DNA from: Pseudomonas pseudonitroreducens
GTDB lineage: Bacteria; Pseudomonadota; Gammaproteobacteria; Pseudomonadales; Pseudomonadaceae
Length of the DNA stretch: 64,000 bases
Assembly: GCF_021603645.1 (NCBI RefSeq)
Contig: NZ_BQHJ01000005.1
Location: 310,001 to 374,000, forward strand
Direction of reading: 5' to 3'
Positions 46,003-54,098 of the stretch are shown in pieces. The first letter of the stretch is position 1, and each line of letters starts with the position of its first letter. The notes beneath the pieces are model-generated. The model was not told where the DNA came from and made no database searches. It saw only the letters and a program-made list of their open reading frames with translations. The translations under genes and the position numbers were made by a program.

Positions 46003-46248
46003 TCAGCGCAGGAGGTACGGAATCTCCACACGCACCGCGCCGGTCGGGCAGTCCTTCTCGCAGGGCATGCAGTACCAGCATTCGTCGAAGGCCATGTAGG
46101 CCTTCTGGGTGGCGGGGTTGATCGCCAGCAGGTCCATCGGGCAGACCTCGACGCAGACGGTGCAGCCCTTGTCGGCGATGCACTTGTCTTCGTCCACCGT
46201 TACCGGGGCGCTGGAGCGGAAGAAGATTTCCTGGGGTTGGTAGGCCAT
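46003..46248 (-). CDS. Two-cluster [4Fe-4S] ferredoxin resembling APS reductase beta subunit (AprB)
   Basis: This 81-residue protein has two [4Fe-4S] motifs: C23-x5-C29-x2-C32-x3-C36-P and C57-x2-C60-x2-C63-x3-C67-P. The spacing of the first motif, the CPMDLLAINP stretch and AYMAFDECWYCMPCEKDCPTGAV strongly recall the beta subunit of adenylylsulfate reductase. Such ferredoxins normally pair with an AprA/fumarate-reductase-like flavoprotein, but none is encoded here. Upstream lies the end of a prophage at about 46.38 kb, which may have separated the pair. The ABC/HEAT/DUF971 genes follow downstream after a repeat-filled 315-bp gap. The ATG has GAGGA nine bases upstream. Confidence 0.88.
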   Translation of the reverse strand: MAYQPQEIFFRSSAPVTVDEDKCIADKGCTVCVEVCPMDLLAINPATQKAYMAFDECWYCMPCEKDCPTGAVRVEIPYLLR

Positions 46249-46331
46249 TGCACGCGGTCCTCATCGTGTTGCTTGCCGGCCGTCTTGGCGGCGGGCTGAT
46301 TCTGTTCGGTGGTTCTGGGCTGTCGGGCTTT

Positions 46332-46365
46332 CCCTCACCCTAACCCTCTCCCAGAGGGAGAGGGG
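46332..46365. repeat. Interspersed CCCTCACCCTAACCC / GAGGGAGAGGGG repeat
   Basis: This is a dispersed host repeat, the reverse-orientation counterpart of 25790-25826. Its presence marks this stretch as host chromosome, which bounds the prophage end to positions right of about 46365. Confidence 0.7.
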
Positions 46366-46383
46366 ACTGTCCTGAGCGGTGAA

Positions 46384-46420
46384 GAAATTGGCGTTCGACG
46401 GCTGATTCCGTCGTCGCCAA
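46384..46420 (-). terminator. Stem-loop terminator at the end of the prophage late operon
   Basis: TTGGCG-TT-CGACGG and CCGTCG-T-CGCCAA form a long near-perfect stem (46388-46420), followed on the minus strand by TTTCTTC. It lies about 80 bases after the methylase stop and immediately inside the predicted phage end. It would keep phage transcription from entering the ferredoxin gene. Confidence 0.6.
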
Positions 46421-46500
46421 TTGTAGCGCCGCGCGAAATTCGTCGCCCTGATGCGCGATAAACCTAGCGCGGCGTTCCTTTCATTGGTGGAAAAGGAATT

Positions 46501-47295
46501 TCAGAATAGCCCGACGGGTTCCGCCTGGATATCCCAGCTGAAGATCAGCACCTCCCTCGCATCACTTCCCTTGCCACCCCCGACCGTGTACCGGATGTCC
46601 GTCGCCTCGATGTGGTAGTCGGCAAAGCAGCGCCGGATATCTGGATGGTCGTTCAGGCTGATGATCGCCTTCCCCTTTAGCTTCCTCAGCATCTCCGCCA
46701 TCTCCAGGTACTGCTCGAAGCCGAACGGCACACCATAGCCCTCTGTCTCCCAGTACGGCGGGTCCATGTAGAACAGGGTGTGCTCGCGGTCGTAGCGCTT
46801 CAGGCAGTCCTGCCAGGTCAGGTGCTCGATATAGGTACTGCTCAAGCGCAGGTGGGCGGCTGAGAGCGCTTCCTCGATCCGCAACAAGTTCAGACCCGGC
46901 GGCTGAGTGGTAGCCGTACCGTAGCTCTGCCCATCCACACGACCGCCGAAGGCGCTCTGCTGCAGGTAGTAGAACCTGGCGGCGCGCTGGATATCTGTCA
47001 GCGTTTCCGGGCGCGTCTCCTGGAGCCACTTGAAGACCTGGCGCGAGCTGAGGGCCCACTTGAACTGGCGGACGAACTCCTCCAGGTGGTGCTGAACAAC
47101 CCGGTACAGATTGACCAGGTCGCCGTTGACGTCGTTGAGGACCTCGACCTCGGCCGGTACCGGCCGGAGGAAGAACAGAGCCGCTCCTCCTGCGAACGGC
47201 TCCACGTAGCAGGAGTGACGAGGGAACAGCGGGAAGATGCGGTCAGCGAGCCGACGTTTGCCCCCTATCCAGGGGATGATGGGTTGGGCGGACAT
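46501..47295 (-). CDS. Phage DNA adenine methylase (Dam/D12 class)
   Basis: This 264-residue protein has the N-terminal PWIGGKRRL motif of D12-class N6-adenine methyltransferases, the SAM-binding motif YVEPFAGGAAL (30-40) and the catalytic DPPY at 178-181 in FYMDPPYWETEG. Upstream in-frame codons belong to the overlapping com gene; the ATG at 47295 fits the family start. It overlaps com by 31 bases, in the place that mom occupies in phage Mu. It probably modifies phage DNA against host restriction. The recognition sequence cannot be predicted from the sequence. Confidence 0.9.
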   Translation of the reverse strand: MSAQPIIPWIGGKRRLADRIFPLFPRHSCYVEPFAGGAALFFLRPVPAEVEVLNDVNGDLVNLYRVVQHHLEEFVRQFKWALSSRQVFKWLQETRPETLTDIQRAARFYYLQQSAFGGRVDGQSYGTATTQPPGLNLLRIEEALSAAHLRLSSTYIEHLTWQDCLKRYDREHTLFYMDPPYWETEGYGVPFGFEQYLEMAEMLRKLKGKAIISLNDHPDIRRCFADYHIEATDIRYTVGGGKGSDAREVLIFSWDIQAEPVGLF

Positions 47296-47456
47296 GATGC
47301 CTCCTGGCGGCATGAGGCGCTCGGCGGCGCTTGCAGGAGGCTCTCGGCCTTCAGGTGATTCAAGGTCCTGCAGCGAGGACACTTGATCTGGATCTGGTCG
47401 AACAGGCCCGCTCGGGCCAGTAGGCGGTTGCACCCGCCGCAACGTATCTCTTTCAT
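47265..47456 (-). CDS. com: Com-like zinc-finger translational regulator
   Basis: This 63-residue protein, MKEIRCGGCNRLLARAGLF with a second IKCPRCRTLNH, has the C6-x2-C9 / C26-x2-C29 zinc knuckle of Mu Com. In Mu, Com binds the com-mom mRNA and exposes the mom start site. Here the overlapped downstream gene encodes an adenine methylase instead of Mom. The ATG at 47456 is chosen as the family start; a longer in-frame reading extends to 47573 but has no family match. A perfect 16-bp palindrome lies 38 bases upstream. Confidence 0.85.
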   Translation of the reverse strand: MKEIRCGGCNRLLARAGLFDQIQIKCPRCRTLNHLKAESLLQAPPSASCRQEASCPPNPSSPG

Positions 47457-47493
47457 CCTCTGCAAAGCCTTTTCAATTTTGCTAGGCTCGCGG

Positions 47494-47509
47494 CGCTCTC
47501 GCGAGAGCG
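47494..47509. promoter_or_regulatory. Perfect 16-bp palindrome upstream of com
   Basis: CGCTCTCGCGAGAGCG is a perfect palindrome between the tail-tip gene and com, in an otherwise non-coding 142-base gap. It could be an operator for control of the com/methylase pair, comparable in position to the C-protein and OxyR control region of Mu mom, or an mRNA hairpin. Confidence 0.45.
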
Positions 47510-47598
47510 GGGGGCCTTGGCTGGCTTGCAGCTGTGTCCTGCAGGTTGGCGGCTGACCGTCATGTTGACGCATGGCGGCCAGTCGCCCCTCTCTACCG

Positions 47599-50175
47599 CT
47601 ACAACGTGTAGGTGCGAGCCTCCAGAGAGCCCCATGTCGGTGCGCTGGCCACCGTCAGGGCGTCGGTCCAGGCTGAGTTGTCGTCGGAGTACTGGATCTT
47701 GAAGGTCTTCGGCCCCTGCCCGGTGAAGGCGCGCGCCTGCAGCATCGCCGAGTCGATCAGCTTCGGGCTGCCGAAGTCATATGAAAGCCAAGCCGGGAAG
47801 CCACTGTTGTTCGCCCAGTCGGTACTGGTGCTGCCATCAAAGGCGTTTGCCGGCGACAGGCCTGCGAATGTGCTGCTCGCCGCCGGGGTACCACCAGTAG
47901 CCTGGTTGACACCTGCGTTGAGGAACTGCACCTCGCAGAAGCCCACATAGCTGCTCTCACCGGCCGAGATGTAAACCCGCCAGTAGCGATGCTCCCCCAC
48001 GCTCGGCGGGGTATATACGAACTGGTGTCGCTGGCGCTGCTCGCTGGGCAGCCCACCCCGCACAGACCACATCTCTGCAATGATCGCCCCGGCGTAACCC
48101 GTGGAGAGCGTCACTGAGGGGGAAGACATGCCAGTGGCCGAGGTCAGCTCAGCCAAGGTGTCAGCCCGAACCAGCCGGGCACTGTAGGTGGTGCCACTCT
48201 CGGGCCCGATGGCACCGACGGTGGTGTCCACCAACTGGTCCGCCTGCTGCAAGCGATCGCGATGCACGCCTGTGAGGATCAGCTCGCCGACAACAGCCGT
48301 GGGGTAGTAGTTGCCGGACAGCTTGAACTGCCCTGGTGGATAGGGGCGCCCCTGCCGGCCGGTGAGCGTGAGGCTGTCTGTCCCGGCGAGACTAGGGTCC
48401 AGTTGGCCGATGCCGGTGTTGGTCAGCAGCTGCGCCTGAAGTGTAACGCCGCTGGAGTACACGGTTTCATCGGCGTTCTCGAAGTTGTCGTAGAACCAGA
48501 TCCGTGCGCCAGCGCCGTGCTGGGCAGGTACCGTGTCGATGCACCCACGGGCAAGCGTGACTACGCCGGTGCTGTAATTGATGGCATCCACCCGGACGAT
48601 CTCGCTGTCGATCAAGGCAGCCTGGCCGACGAAGACCTCCTCGATGCGATCACCGCTCGCCAGCGTTACGACAGATGGCCCAGCACCGATCGGAAGTGCC
48701 GCTGCAAGAACCGCGGTCGGACACCAGTCGCCCTCTCCCCGATCGGCGAAGGCACCCGAAGTGCCAACGCGGTCGGTCAGCGTGTAGCTCACTGACATCG
48801 AGGTCGGGGCCGCCGCCACAGCGGTCATCAGCGCAGCAGTCACATCCAGCTTGGCAAGGTTGGCCGGATCCACCACGCCCGCCAGCTCCCGGTAGGGCAG
48901 CTCAAAAATGCGGCGCTGAGTGATGGCATGGGGCTCACGATCAGGCGGAAGCCAGCCTGCAGGCGGTGTTGCGATAAAGCTTGTGAGCGGCAAGCTGAAG
49001 ACGTCCTGGAGCGCTGTGACGGTGATTCGACCGTCAAGTAGCGTCCCGTCTTCGTAACGTCCAACTCGAACCACAATCTGCTCGATCCCGCGGCGAAGCG
49101 AACGGATACGAAAAGGTTGACCAGGCTCCAGGTTGCGGCCGCGGCGATCGAGGACGATCTTGAAGCGCTTCAGGCCCGAGGTCTTGAGGCGCATGTCCCG
49201 CTGCAACAGTCGGCCAGCGATGTCACCTGTAGGCGCACCAACGTAGTCCATCGTCTGTGCAGACTGGCCACCATCACGTTTGGCGACCGCACTATTCACG
49301 CCCTTGACCTGCTTAGTCTCACCATCGATCGCGTCGACGTACTTCACGTAGAGGACGCTTGGCACGCTACTGCTGTCGTTGCTACCTGATTCTTCCTTGG
49401 TGATCTCCAGCAGGCCACTCTCTTCATCAAACAGTGGCAGGCTGTCGACGTCATAGTCGTCCCGGAGCAGACGGATGGTGATCAGCCCAGTGCGACGACT
49501 CAGGTAGACCTCGGCGCTGATGTGCCCCAGGACGGTGTCCCGGAAGGACTTGAAGGTATCGCTGCGCTTCCACTCCAGGCAGAGGCCGAGTCCCTCGCTG
49601 TAGAGAGTGTCAGCGGCGGCGCGCCAGGACGCATCGTCCATACGGGCTCGCGGGCGCTTGCCAAATCGTTGGCCCGTGTAGAGCAGGAAAAGGATGTGGG
49701 CCGGGTTCATGGCCTTGATCTGGTTGTCCGCCAGCCAGATGAACTGCTTTTCCGGATACCAGGGGCTGTCCGGCAACCACAGCCGGTTTCCGCCTCGCCG
49801 GAGGAACTCCCAGGCCTTGGGATAGGGGTTGTTTGAGGCAACCAGGCCAGAGAAGAAAGCTGAAGTGATGCCGCGAAAAGCAGGCACCACGCCACCCAGT
49901 TGCGAAAGCATCGAGGTCAGTTTGGAGACTGGGACCTGGTCCTCTTCGCCGAACATCACATCCAGGGTGCCCTCGATACCGCCTTCGCCCTTATCACCAC
50001 CAAACAGGTTTCCGGCAGCGATGGTGATCTGGCCGTTGCTGGTGATTGATCCCTTCCAGGCCGTCTTGCCGCTTGCGCGGATCTGACAGAGTTCGTCCAG
50101 CGGAAGGCCCAGGCCCATATGGATGTCGAACATATAGCGGCGCCCGACCGTCTGAGACTTGTTACTCGACCCCAT
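47599..50175 (-). CDS. Tail-tip/receptor-binding protein with C-terminal discoidin-like domain
   Basis: This 858-residue protein is at the end of the tail module. The N-terminal ~400 residues resemble central tail hub proteins of transposable siphophages (CQIRASGKTAWKGSITSNGQ, GDKGEGGIEGTLDVMFGEEDQ). The C-terminal ~130 residues (RYWRVYISAGESSYVGFCEVQF, ANAFDGSTSTDWANNS, PKTFKIQYSDDNSAWTD) have the look of an F5/8 type C (discoidin) carbohydrate-binding fold, suitable for binding the cell surface. The ATG at 50175 has GGGAGG at good spacing and overlaps the previous small gene by 14 bases. Probably the host-recognition protein. Confidence 0.8.
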   Translation of the reverse strand: MGSSNKSQTVGRRYMFDIHMGLGLPLDELCQIRASGKTAWKGSITSNGQITIAAGNLFGGDKGEGGIEGTLDVMFGEEDQVPVSKLTSMLSQLGGVVPAFRGITSAFFSGLVASNNPYPKAWEFLRRGGNRLWLPDSPWYPEKQFIWLADNQIKAMNPAHILFLLYTGQRFGKRPRARMDDASWRAAADTLYSEGLGLCLEWKRSDTFKSFRDTVLGHISAEVYLSRRTGLITIRLLRDDYDVDSLPLFDEESGLLEITKEESGSNDSSSVPSVLYVKYVDAIDGETKQVKGVNSAVAKRDGGQSAQTMDYVGAPTGDIAGRLLQRDMRLKTSGLKRFKIVLDRRGRNLEPGQPFRIRSLRRGIEQIVVRVGRYEDGTLLDGRITVTALQDVFSLPLTSFIATPPAGWLPPDREPHAITQRRIFELPYRELAGVVDPANLAKLDVTAALMTAVAAAPTSMSVSYTLTDRVGTSGAFADRGEGDWCPTAVLAAALPIGAGPSVVTLASGDRIEEVFVGQAALIDSEIVRVDAINYSTGVVTLARGCIDTVPAQHGAGARIWFYDNFENADETVYSSGVTLQAQLLTNTGIGQLDPSLAGTDSLTLTGRQGRPYPPGQFKLSGNYYPTAVVGELILTGVHRDRLQQADQLVDTTVGAIGPESGTTYSARLVRADTLAELTSATGMSSPSVTLSTGYAGAIIAEMWSVRGGLPSEQRQRHQFVYTPPSVGEHRYWRVYISAGESSYVGFCEVQFLNAGVNQATGGTPAASSTFAGLSPANAFDGSTSTDWANNSGFPAWLSYDFGSPKLIDSAMLQARAFTGQGPKTFKIQYSDDNSAWTDALTVASAPTWGSLEARTYTL

Positions 50176-50380
50176 CACCAACCTCCCGTGCATACTCGAC
50201 GAGAATCATTGCCAGGGCATCGCCGGTAGCTACCAGTACCTTCTCGTCAATGCCGTTGCGGACGAAATCCAGCCAGTCCAGGTTGTGTCGGGCGAAGAAG
50301 TCTCGTGCCGCTGAGTGACAGAAGCCTTGGCGCCCCGTCCAGGTCGGTACCGAATGCAGGTGCTGGATTGTTACGATCAT
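50162..50380 (-). CDS. Small conserved phage tail-region protein
   Basis: This is a 72-residue protein beginning MIVTIQHLHSVPTWTGRQGF, with the pattern CHSAARDFFARHNLDWLDFVRNGID. It resembles small tail-tip-region proteins of B3-like phages whose function is unknown. The start overlaps the stop of the 76-residue upstream gene by four bases and its end overlaps the receptor-binding gene, so it is embedded in a coupled run. Longer in-frame reading upstream is rejected. Confidence 0.65.
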   Translation of the reverse strand: MIVTIQHLHSVPTWTGRQGFCHSAARDFFARHNLDWLDFVRNGIDEKVLVATGDALAMILVEYAREVGDGVE

Positions 50381-50607
50381 TTCTTGCCGCCTTTGCTGCG
50401 GATGGCCTTGGTTCGGTAATTGCCTACCGTCAGGACGGTCCAAGACGGGGTCCAGCATTGTCCGAATACCGCAGACTTCTCGCCGCCTTCTTCGCTGAGA
50501 GGGAAATCGAAGTCCTCAAAGGCTGGGGCCTTGGGGGACTTGGGCTTGGGAGCCAGCGCTGTCGAAATGATGTACGACGCGATGATGATGACGATCTGAA
50601 CCCACAT
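50377..50607 (-). CDS. Small phage tail-assembly protein with N-terminal hydrophobic segment
   Basis: This is a 76-residue protein: MWVQIVIIIASYIISTALAPKPKSPKAP begins with one predicted membrane-inserting or fusion-like segment followed by a Pro/Lys linker. Similar short proteins precede the tail-tip hub gene in several siphophages, where a hydrophobic N-terminus may take part in tail-tip assembly or membrane interaction. Function is inferred from position only. Confidence 0.65.
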   Translation of the reverse strand: MWVQIVIIIASYIISTALAPKPKSPKAPAFEDFDFPLSEEGGEKSAVFGQCWTPSWTVLTVGNYRTKAIRSKGGKK

Positions 50608-50618
50608 GGTGCTTTACC

Positions 50619-51440
50619 TCACCAGACCTGGTTGCCATCAAAGGGAGATGAGCCCTGTAGCTGCGGAATGGCGCGCAGGCGCTGGGCGTTATTGAACTTG
50701 TCGCGGCAGGTGGTCGGCAGGAAGTCGCAGCCCGGATAGAGCCGCAGGACACCGACAGATGGGATGCCCGCTGTGCCGGCCAGCATGGTGAGATCGGGAC
50801 CCTGGTGCTTCTCGATGTGCCGCCGATCGAAGTTGCCACCGTCGACTGGCCACTCGACATAGCCACCTGTGAAGTAGCCGTCGGTGTAGCCGGCCGCGGC
50901 GCCGACAGAGATCTTCGCCCCGTCGATAGACTGGATCGCACCTTCCACGCGGTAGGCGTCGAGATTCACCCCGCACCAGACATCCCCAAGAACCGCAGTA
51001 CAGGTGCGCGAGTAGGTGTCGGTGAGGCCTGGCTGATCCATCAACGTGTCCAGGCTGGTGCAGGTCACGGTTACCGATTCGAGCTTCGGCCAGTTCACCG
51101 AGGTCACCTGGCCCACCCAGGCGGTCAGCACCTCGGTGTCCTGCCAGTGGACGTCGTAGATCTCCAGCTCGATGACGTCACTGGGCGGCATCCCCCTGTA
51201 TACCTGTGCAACCTCCAGCCCGGCCGGGCCAGTGATGGTGAGTCGGTCTGACTCAGGATCGCCTGACTGGATGATTCCGGAGTCCACCAAGCCTCCCTGG
51301 ACGGACTTGAAGACCTGGTTGTTATAGGTCACGTCTCGATCGCTGCTGTTGTAGCTCCAGCGCAGTACACCACGGCTGAACTCATACAGGCGGATGGGCT
51401 TGCCCAGCGCCAGCGACTGCTCGCGCACGTCAAAACTCAT
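50619..51440 (-). CDS. DUF2163/BR0599-type phage tail protein
   Basis: This 273-residue protein has N-terminal VREQSLALGKPIRLYEFSRGV, a central Cys-rich segment (YSRTCTAVLGDVWCGVNLDAY) and a C-terminal GCDFLPTTCRDKFNNAQRLRAIPQ that match the DUF2163 / BR0599 pairing of tail-tip proteins in siphophages and gene transfer agents (hub-type protein). Several cysteines could bind a metal or Fe-S cluster as in lambda gpL-type tail-tip proteins. It overlaps the upstream 567-residue gene by 11 bases. Confidence 0.8.
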   Translation of the reverse strand: MSFDVREQSLALGKPIRLYEFSRGVLRWSYNSSDRDVTYNNQVFKSVQGGLVDSGIIQSGDPESDRLTITGPAGLEVAQVYRGMPPSDVIELEIYDVHWQDTEVLTAWVGQVTSVNWPKLESVTVTCTSLDTLMDQPGLTDTYSRTCTAVLGDVWCGVNLDAYRVEGAIQSIDGAKISVGAAAGYTDGYFTGGYVEWPVDGGNFDRRHIEKHQGPDLTMLAGTAGIPSVGVLRLYPGCDFLPTTCRDKFNNAQRLRAIPQLQGSSPFDGNQVW

Positions 51441-53133
51441 CGTCGCGGACTCCTCTGAAGGTAAGCGACGAGCTGGCCAGGCCTTCGCTGTCGGTGATGT
51501 GCTCGATCTCGACCACGTCGCTATTGGAGCGGGCCAGCGTCATCCAGCAGATCCGGGAGACTTGCCTCGGCTCAACTATTCGCCCCAGTGCCATATCGAT
51601 CGCCAGGCGTTCGGCATCGGCGCTGGTCTCGGTGCAGTTGATGATGCGGCGGTAGAAGATTGCTCCATCGACCAGCTCGATACGAATGTCCCTGCGACCG
51701 GGCGCCAGCTGGCCAAACCGGGTGTAGCCGATGTTGGCGATATCCAGGGTGACGCCGGCATCGCTGACGGTGGAGAGCAGCGTGATGTCGTCGGCATGGG
51801 TAGGAACCCAGACTGCAGCTTGCTGGCCGTTCAGAGCCATGACGAGCGACCGGAACGCCGCGCGCTCGGCCCGCCCCATCTCCAGCCACCGCCAGCCAAC
51901 GACCGGGAAAGCCCGGCCAGCCAAGTCGGTGTTGAGCGGCAGCGACATGCCGCCATCCAACGCGCGCAAGAGGCGTGCAAAGGTATGAGTCAGGTCCTGG
52001 CTCTCGTCTGGCCGCTGCTCGAGCACCGGCCAACCACGGTAGTTACTGGTGGGCATGACTGAGGGCCAGTCAGTCAGATCCATCAGCAGGAAACTGACCT
52101 GAGCACTGCTTGCCCGGTCAGTGAGGCGGGTGAGCTGTGGCTGTTCGGTAAGTTGCGCCGAGCGCGCTGGATAAAGGCGCGAGCCGATTCTCCAGCTCTG
52201 TTGGAGTGGACGGCTCAGGGTGATGCCGCCGGCATCGAGCTCCTCGATCTGGACAACCTCGTAGCTGAAGGCGGACTCCCCGCGCAGCATCGCCATGCCG
52301 CCCACGCGAAAGTCCAGGTACTCGGTATCGCAGGTGATTCGGCTTTCCCCTGCAGACGCCGCAACACGGAGAAGCTGGATGTCGGGCCAGATAGGCATCG
52401 CCCAGGTGCGCGCGCCCCAGCTGAAAAGCGCGAGATCGAGGAGCTGCCGCTCACGATCCTCGGCGAACATCTGCGCCTGAAACTCCCGCCGCGGCACAGT
52501 GCGCAGGGCCCGCCGCTGCTCGACGTTGGTCTCACTCTGCAGAATGTTGGTCGAAGCGCTAAGCCGCTCGATGATGCTATCGCCCCAGTCCGGCACGAAG
52601 CTCCAGGCAATGATCCGGTTCGCCGTGACCCTCACGGTTGCACCTGTTCCAGGGCCGAAGCTCCAGATCACGCGGGCATCTAGCACCGGCTGGCCGTCAG
52701 GCGTCACGCTCAGCTGCCAGATGCGTTCCTTCAATGCCTGGAACAACAGCGGCGGCTCGGCCTGGCCGCTGACCAGCAGCCCTTCGTCAACGCCGTCGAT
52801 CGCCTCCAGGGTCTTTGGCTCCAGGAAGGCATTCCAGACATAGATCGGAGTGGTCTGAACCGATGCCACGTTGCCCAAGGCCACCTGCTGGGGCCTGACA
52901 TGGATCCGGTGGTAGAAGTCATCGCTGTAGCTTGTGCCTTTCTGGGCGCTCACGACTCGACCGTTGGCCTCAACCGGCCAGCTACTGGTCAGAGTTCCTC
53001 GGGGGCGCGAACCATGGAAGCTTTCATGCGGTGGCCACCAGTCCAGCACAAAGCCGTGCATGTCTTCGGTGAGGTAAGGATTGTTGATGCCGCCTGCTGG
53101 CGACAGAGCCACGATGCCGGTTAGTGCTGTCAT
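51430..53133 (-). CDS. Phage tail protein (567 aa, B3-like tail module)
   Basis: The protein begins MTALTGIVALSPAGGINNPY. No enzymatic motif is visible. It has repeated strand-rich segments and a C-terminal region, FGQLAPGRRDIRIELVDGAIFYR, similar in style to tail distal proteins. Its position between the two mid-size tail proteins and the DUF2163 protein fits a distal tail/baseplate component of transposable siphophages. The gene is two bases from its upstream neighbour and overlaps the downstream one, a tight late operon. Confidence 0.7.
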   Translation of the reverse strand: MTALTGIVALSPAGGINNPYLTEDMHGFVLDWWPPHESFHGSRPRGTLTSSWPVEANGRVVSAQKGTSYSDDFYHRIHVRPQQVALGNVASVQTTPIYVWNAFLEPKTLEAIDGVDEGLLVSGQAEPPLLFQALKERIWQLSVTPDGQPVLDARVIWSFGPGTGATVRVTANRIIAWSFVPDWGDSIIERLSASTNILQSETNVEQRRALRTVPRREFQAQMFAEDRERQLLDLALFSWGARTWAMPIWPDIQLLRVAASAGESRITCDTEYLDFRVGGMAMLRGESAFSYEVVQIEELDAGGITLSRPLQQSWRIGSRLYPARSAQLTEQPQLTRLTDRASSAQVSFLLMDLTDWPSVMPTSNYRGWPVLEQRPDESQDLTHTFARLLRALDGGMSLPLNTDLAGRAFPVVGWRWLEMGRAERAAFRSLVMALNGQQAAVWVPTHADDITLLSTVSDAGVTLDIANIGYTRFGQLAPGRRDIRIELVDGAIFYRRIINCTETSADAERLAIDMALGRIVEPRQVSRICWMTLARSNSDVVEIEHITDSEGLASSSLTFRGVRDDEF

Positions 53134-53135
53134 GT

Positions 53136-54098
53136 TCAGGGCCCGTCATAGCGAATGGCCCAGCCGAAGGTGCCACTATGGTCAATACCCATGCCCCCAT
53201 CACGCGCGGCGGTGTTCTTCCGATAGAAGGGGTAAATCCGCCACCGATCAGAACCAAGGGTGATGATCTGGCCCGGCTCGTAGTTGTCAACTCGCACATA
53301 GCGGGCGTTCTCCAAGTCGACCACCAGCGATGCCTTGTTACTGGCTCGGAACACGTAGCCCTGGATCGGCAGCAAAATGGCCTCGCTGTTCCAGGCTGAA
53401 GGGCTCCGCGAGATCAACGGATAGGAAGGCTCCACCGCCTGGAAGCTATCGACGGCCCTGGAGAAAGGGAGAGTGCGATATGGCCAGCGCACGCCGTCAA
53501 TCCCTGAGCAAATCGCGTCCTGGTGCGAGCCCGCATCAAAGTTGGTAACCGTGTTCCAGAAGGGGGCGCCGACCGACGCACTAAACCCATAGTTCGGGTT
53601 GTCGCTCCCGTTGGAGCCACCGCTCACCGGGCCGATGGTGATTCCTGGGCCTTGGGGGCCCCGCTTGAGGCGGCTGACGGCCGTCGTCCAGAGCCCCGAT
53701 TCTGACAGTCCTGCGACGCTGGACAAGCCGAAGGCCAGCCAGAGGAAGTAGTCCAGGTTGTATCGGGCGACCAGGTACACCTCGTCCGGATTGTCGAAAA
53801 TGTGGATGAAGTACTCCATCGGCCATGAAGCCAGCGTGGTATCGCGCGATGGAGTGCCCAGGCGCGGCGTTACAGGGGACGGATTTACCAGGGAGCCGGA
53901 TGAGTAGCCGGTAGCGCCCTGAAGTACCAGGCCGATGCCCTGAGTACCTGTGTCGGCCGAGCTGGTGGTGCACTTCACGAAGGCTGCACCCTTGCTCAGT
54001 ACGTCATCGGTGAGCGTCCAGCCTTCAGCCACGCAGGCACTGAAGAGCGCTGTCCGCAGATCCGCGAAGCTGTTGGTGGAACCGGTATAGAAAGCCAT
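53136..54098 (-). CDS. Phage tail-region protein (320 aa)
   Basis: The protein begins MAFYTGSTNSFADLRTALFSAC, followed by VAEGWTLTDDVLSKGAAFVK. The N-terminal helix-strand pattern and WPMEYFIHIFDNPDEVYLVARYN occur in tail proteins of B3/D3112-like phages. No enzymatic signature. It starts at the last base of the upstream gene and ends two bases before the next, so translation is coupled. Probably structural and part of the tail tip or fibres. Confidence 0.65.
   Translation of the reverse strand: MAFYTGSTNSFADLRTALFSACVAEGWTLTDDVLSKGAAFVKCTTSSADTGTQGIGLVLQGATGYSSGSLVNPSPVTPRLGTPSRDTTLASWPMEYFIHIFDNPDEVYLVARYNLDYFLWLAFGLSSVAGLSESGLWTTAVSRLKRGPQGPGITIGPVSGGSNGSDNPNYGFSASVGAPFWNTVTNFDAGSHQDAICSGIDGVRWPYRTLPFSRAVDSFQAVEPSYPLISRSPSAWNSEAILLPIQGYVFRASNKASLVVDLENARYVRVDNYEPGQIITLGSDRWRIYPFYRKNTAARDGGMGIDHSGTFGWAIRYDGP

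Noticed and set aside
46249-46500. tRNA-type attachment site for a lambda-like integrase
   Set aside because: No tRNA gene or direct-repeat core is visible, and the head genes are Mu-like, which implies random transposition.
47457-47573. Longer start for com
   Set aside because: The additional 39 residues cross the 16-bp palindrome and do not match Com proteins, which begin at the MKEIRC-type start.
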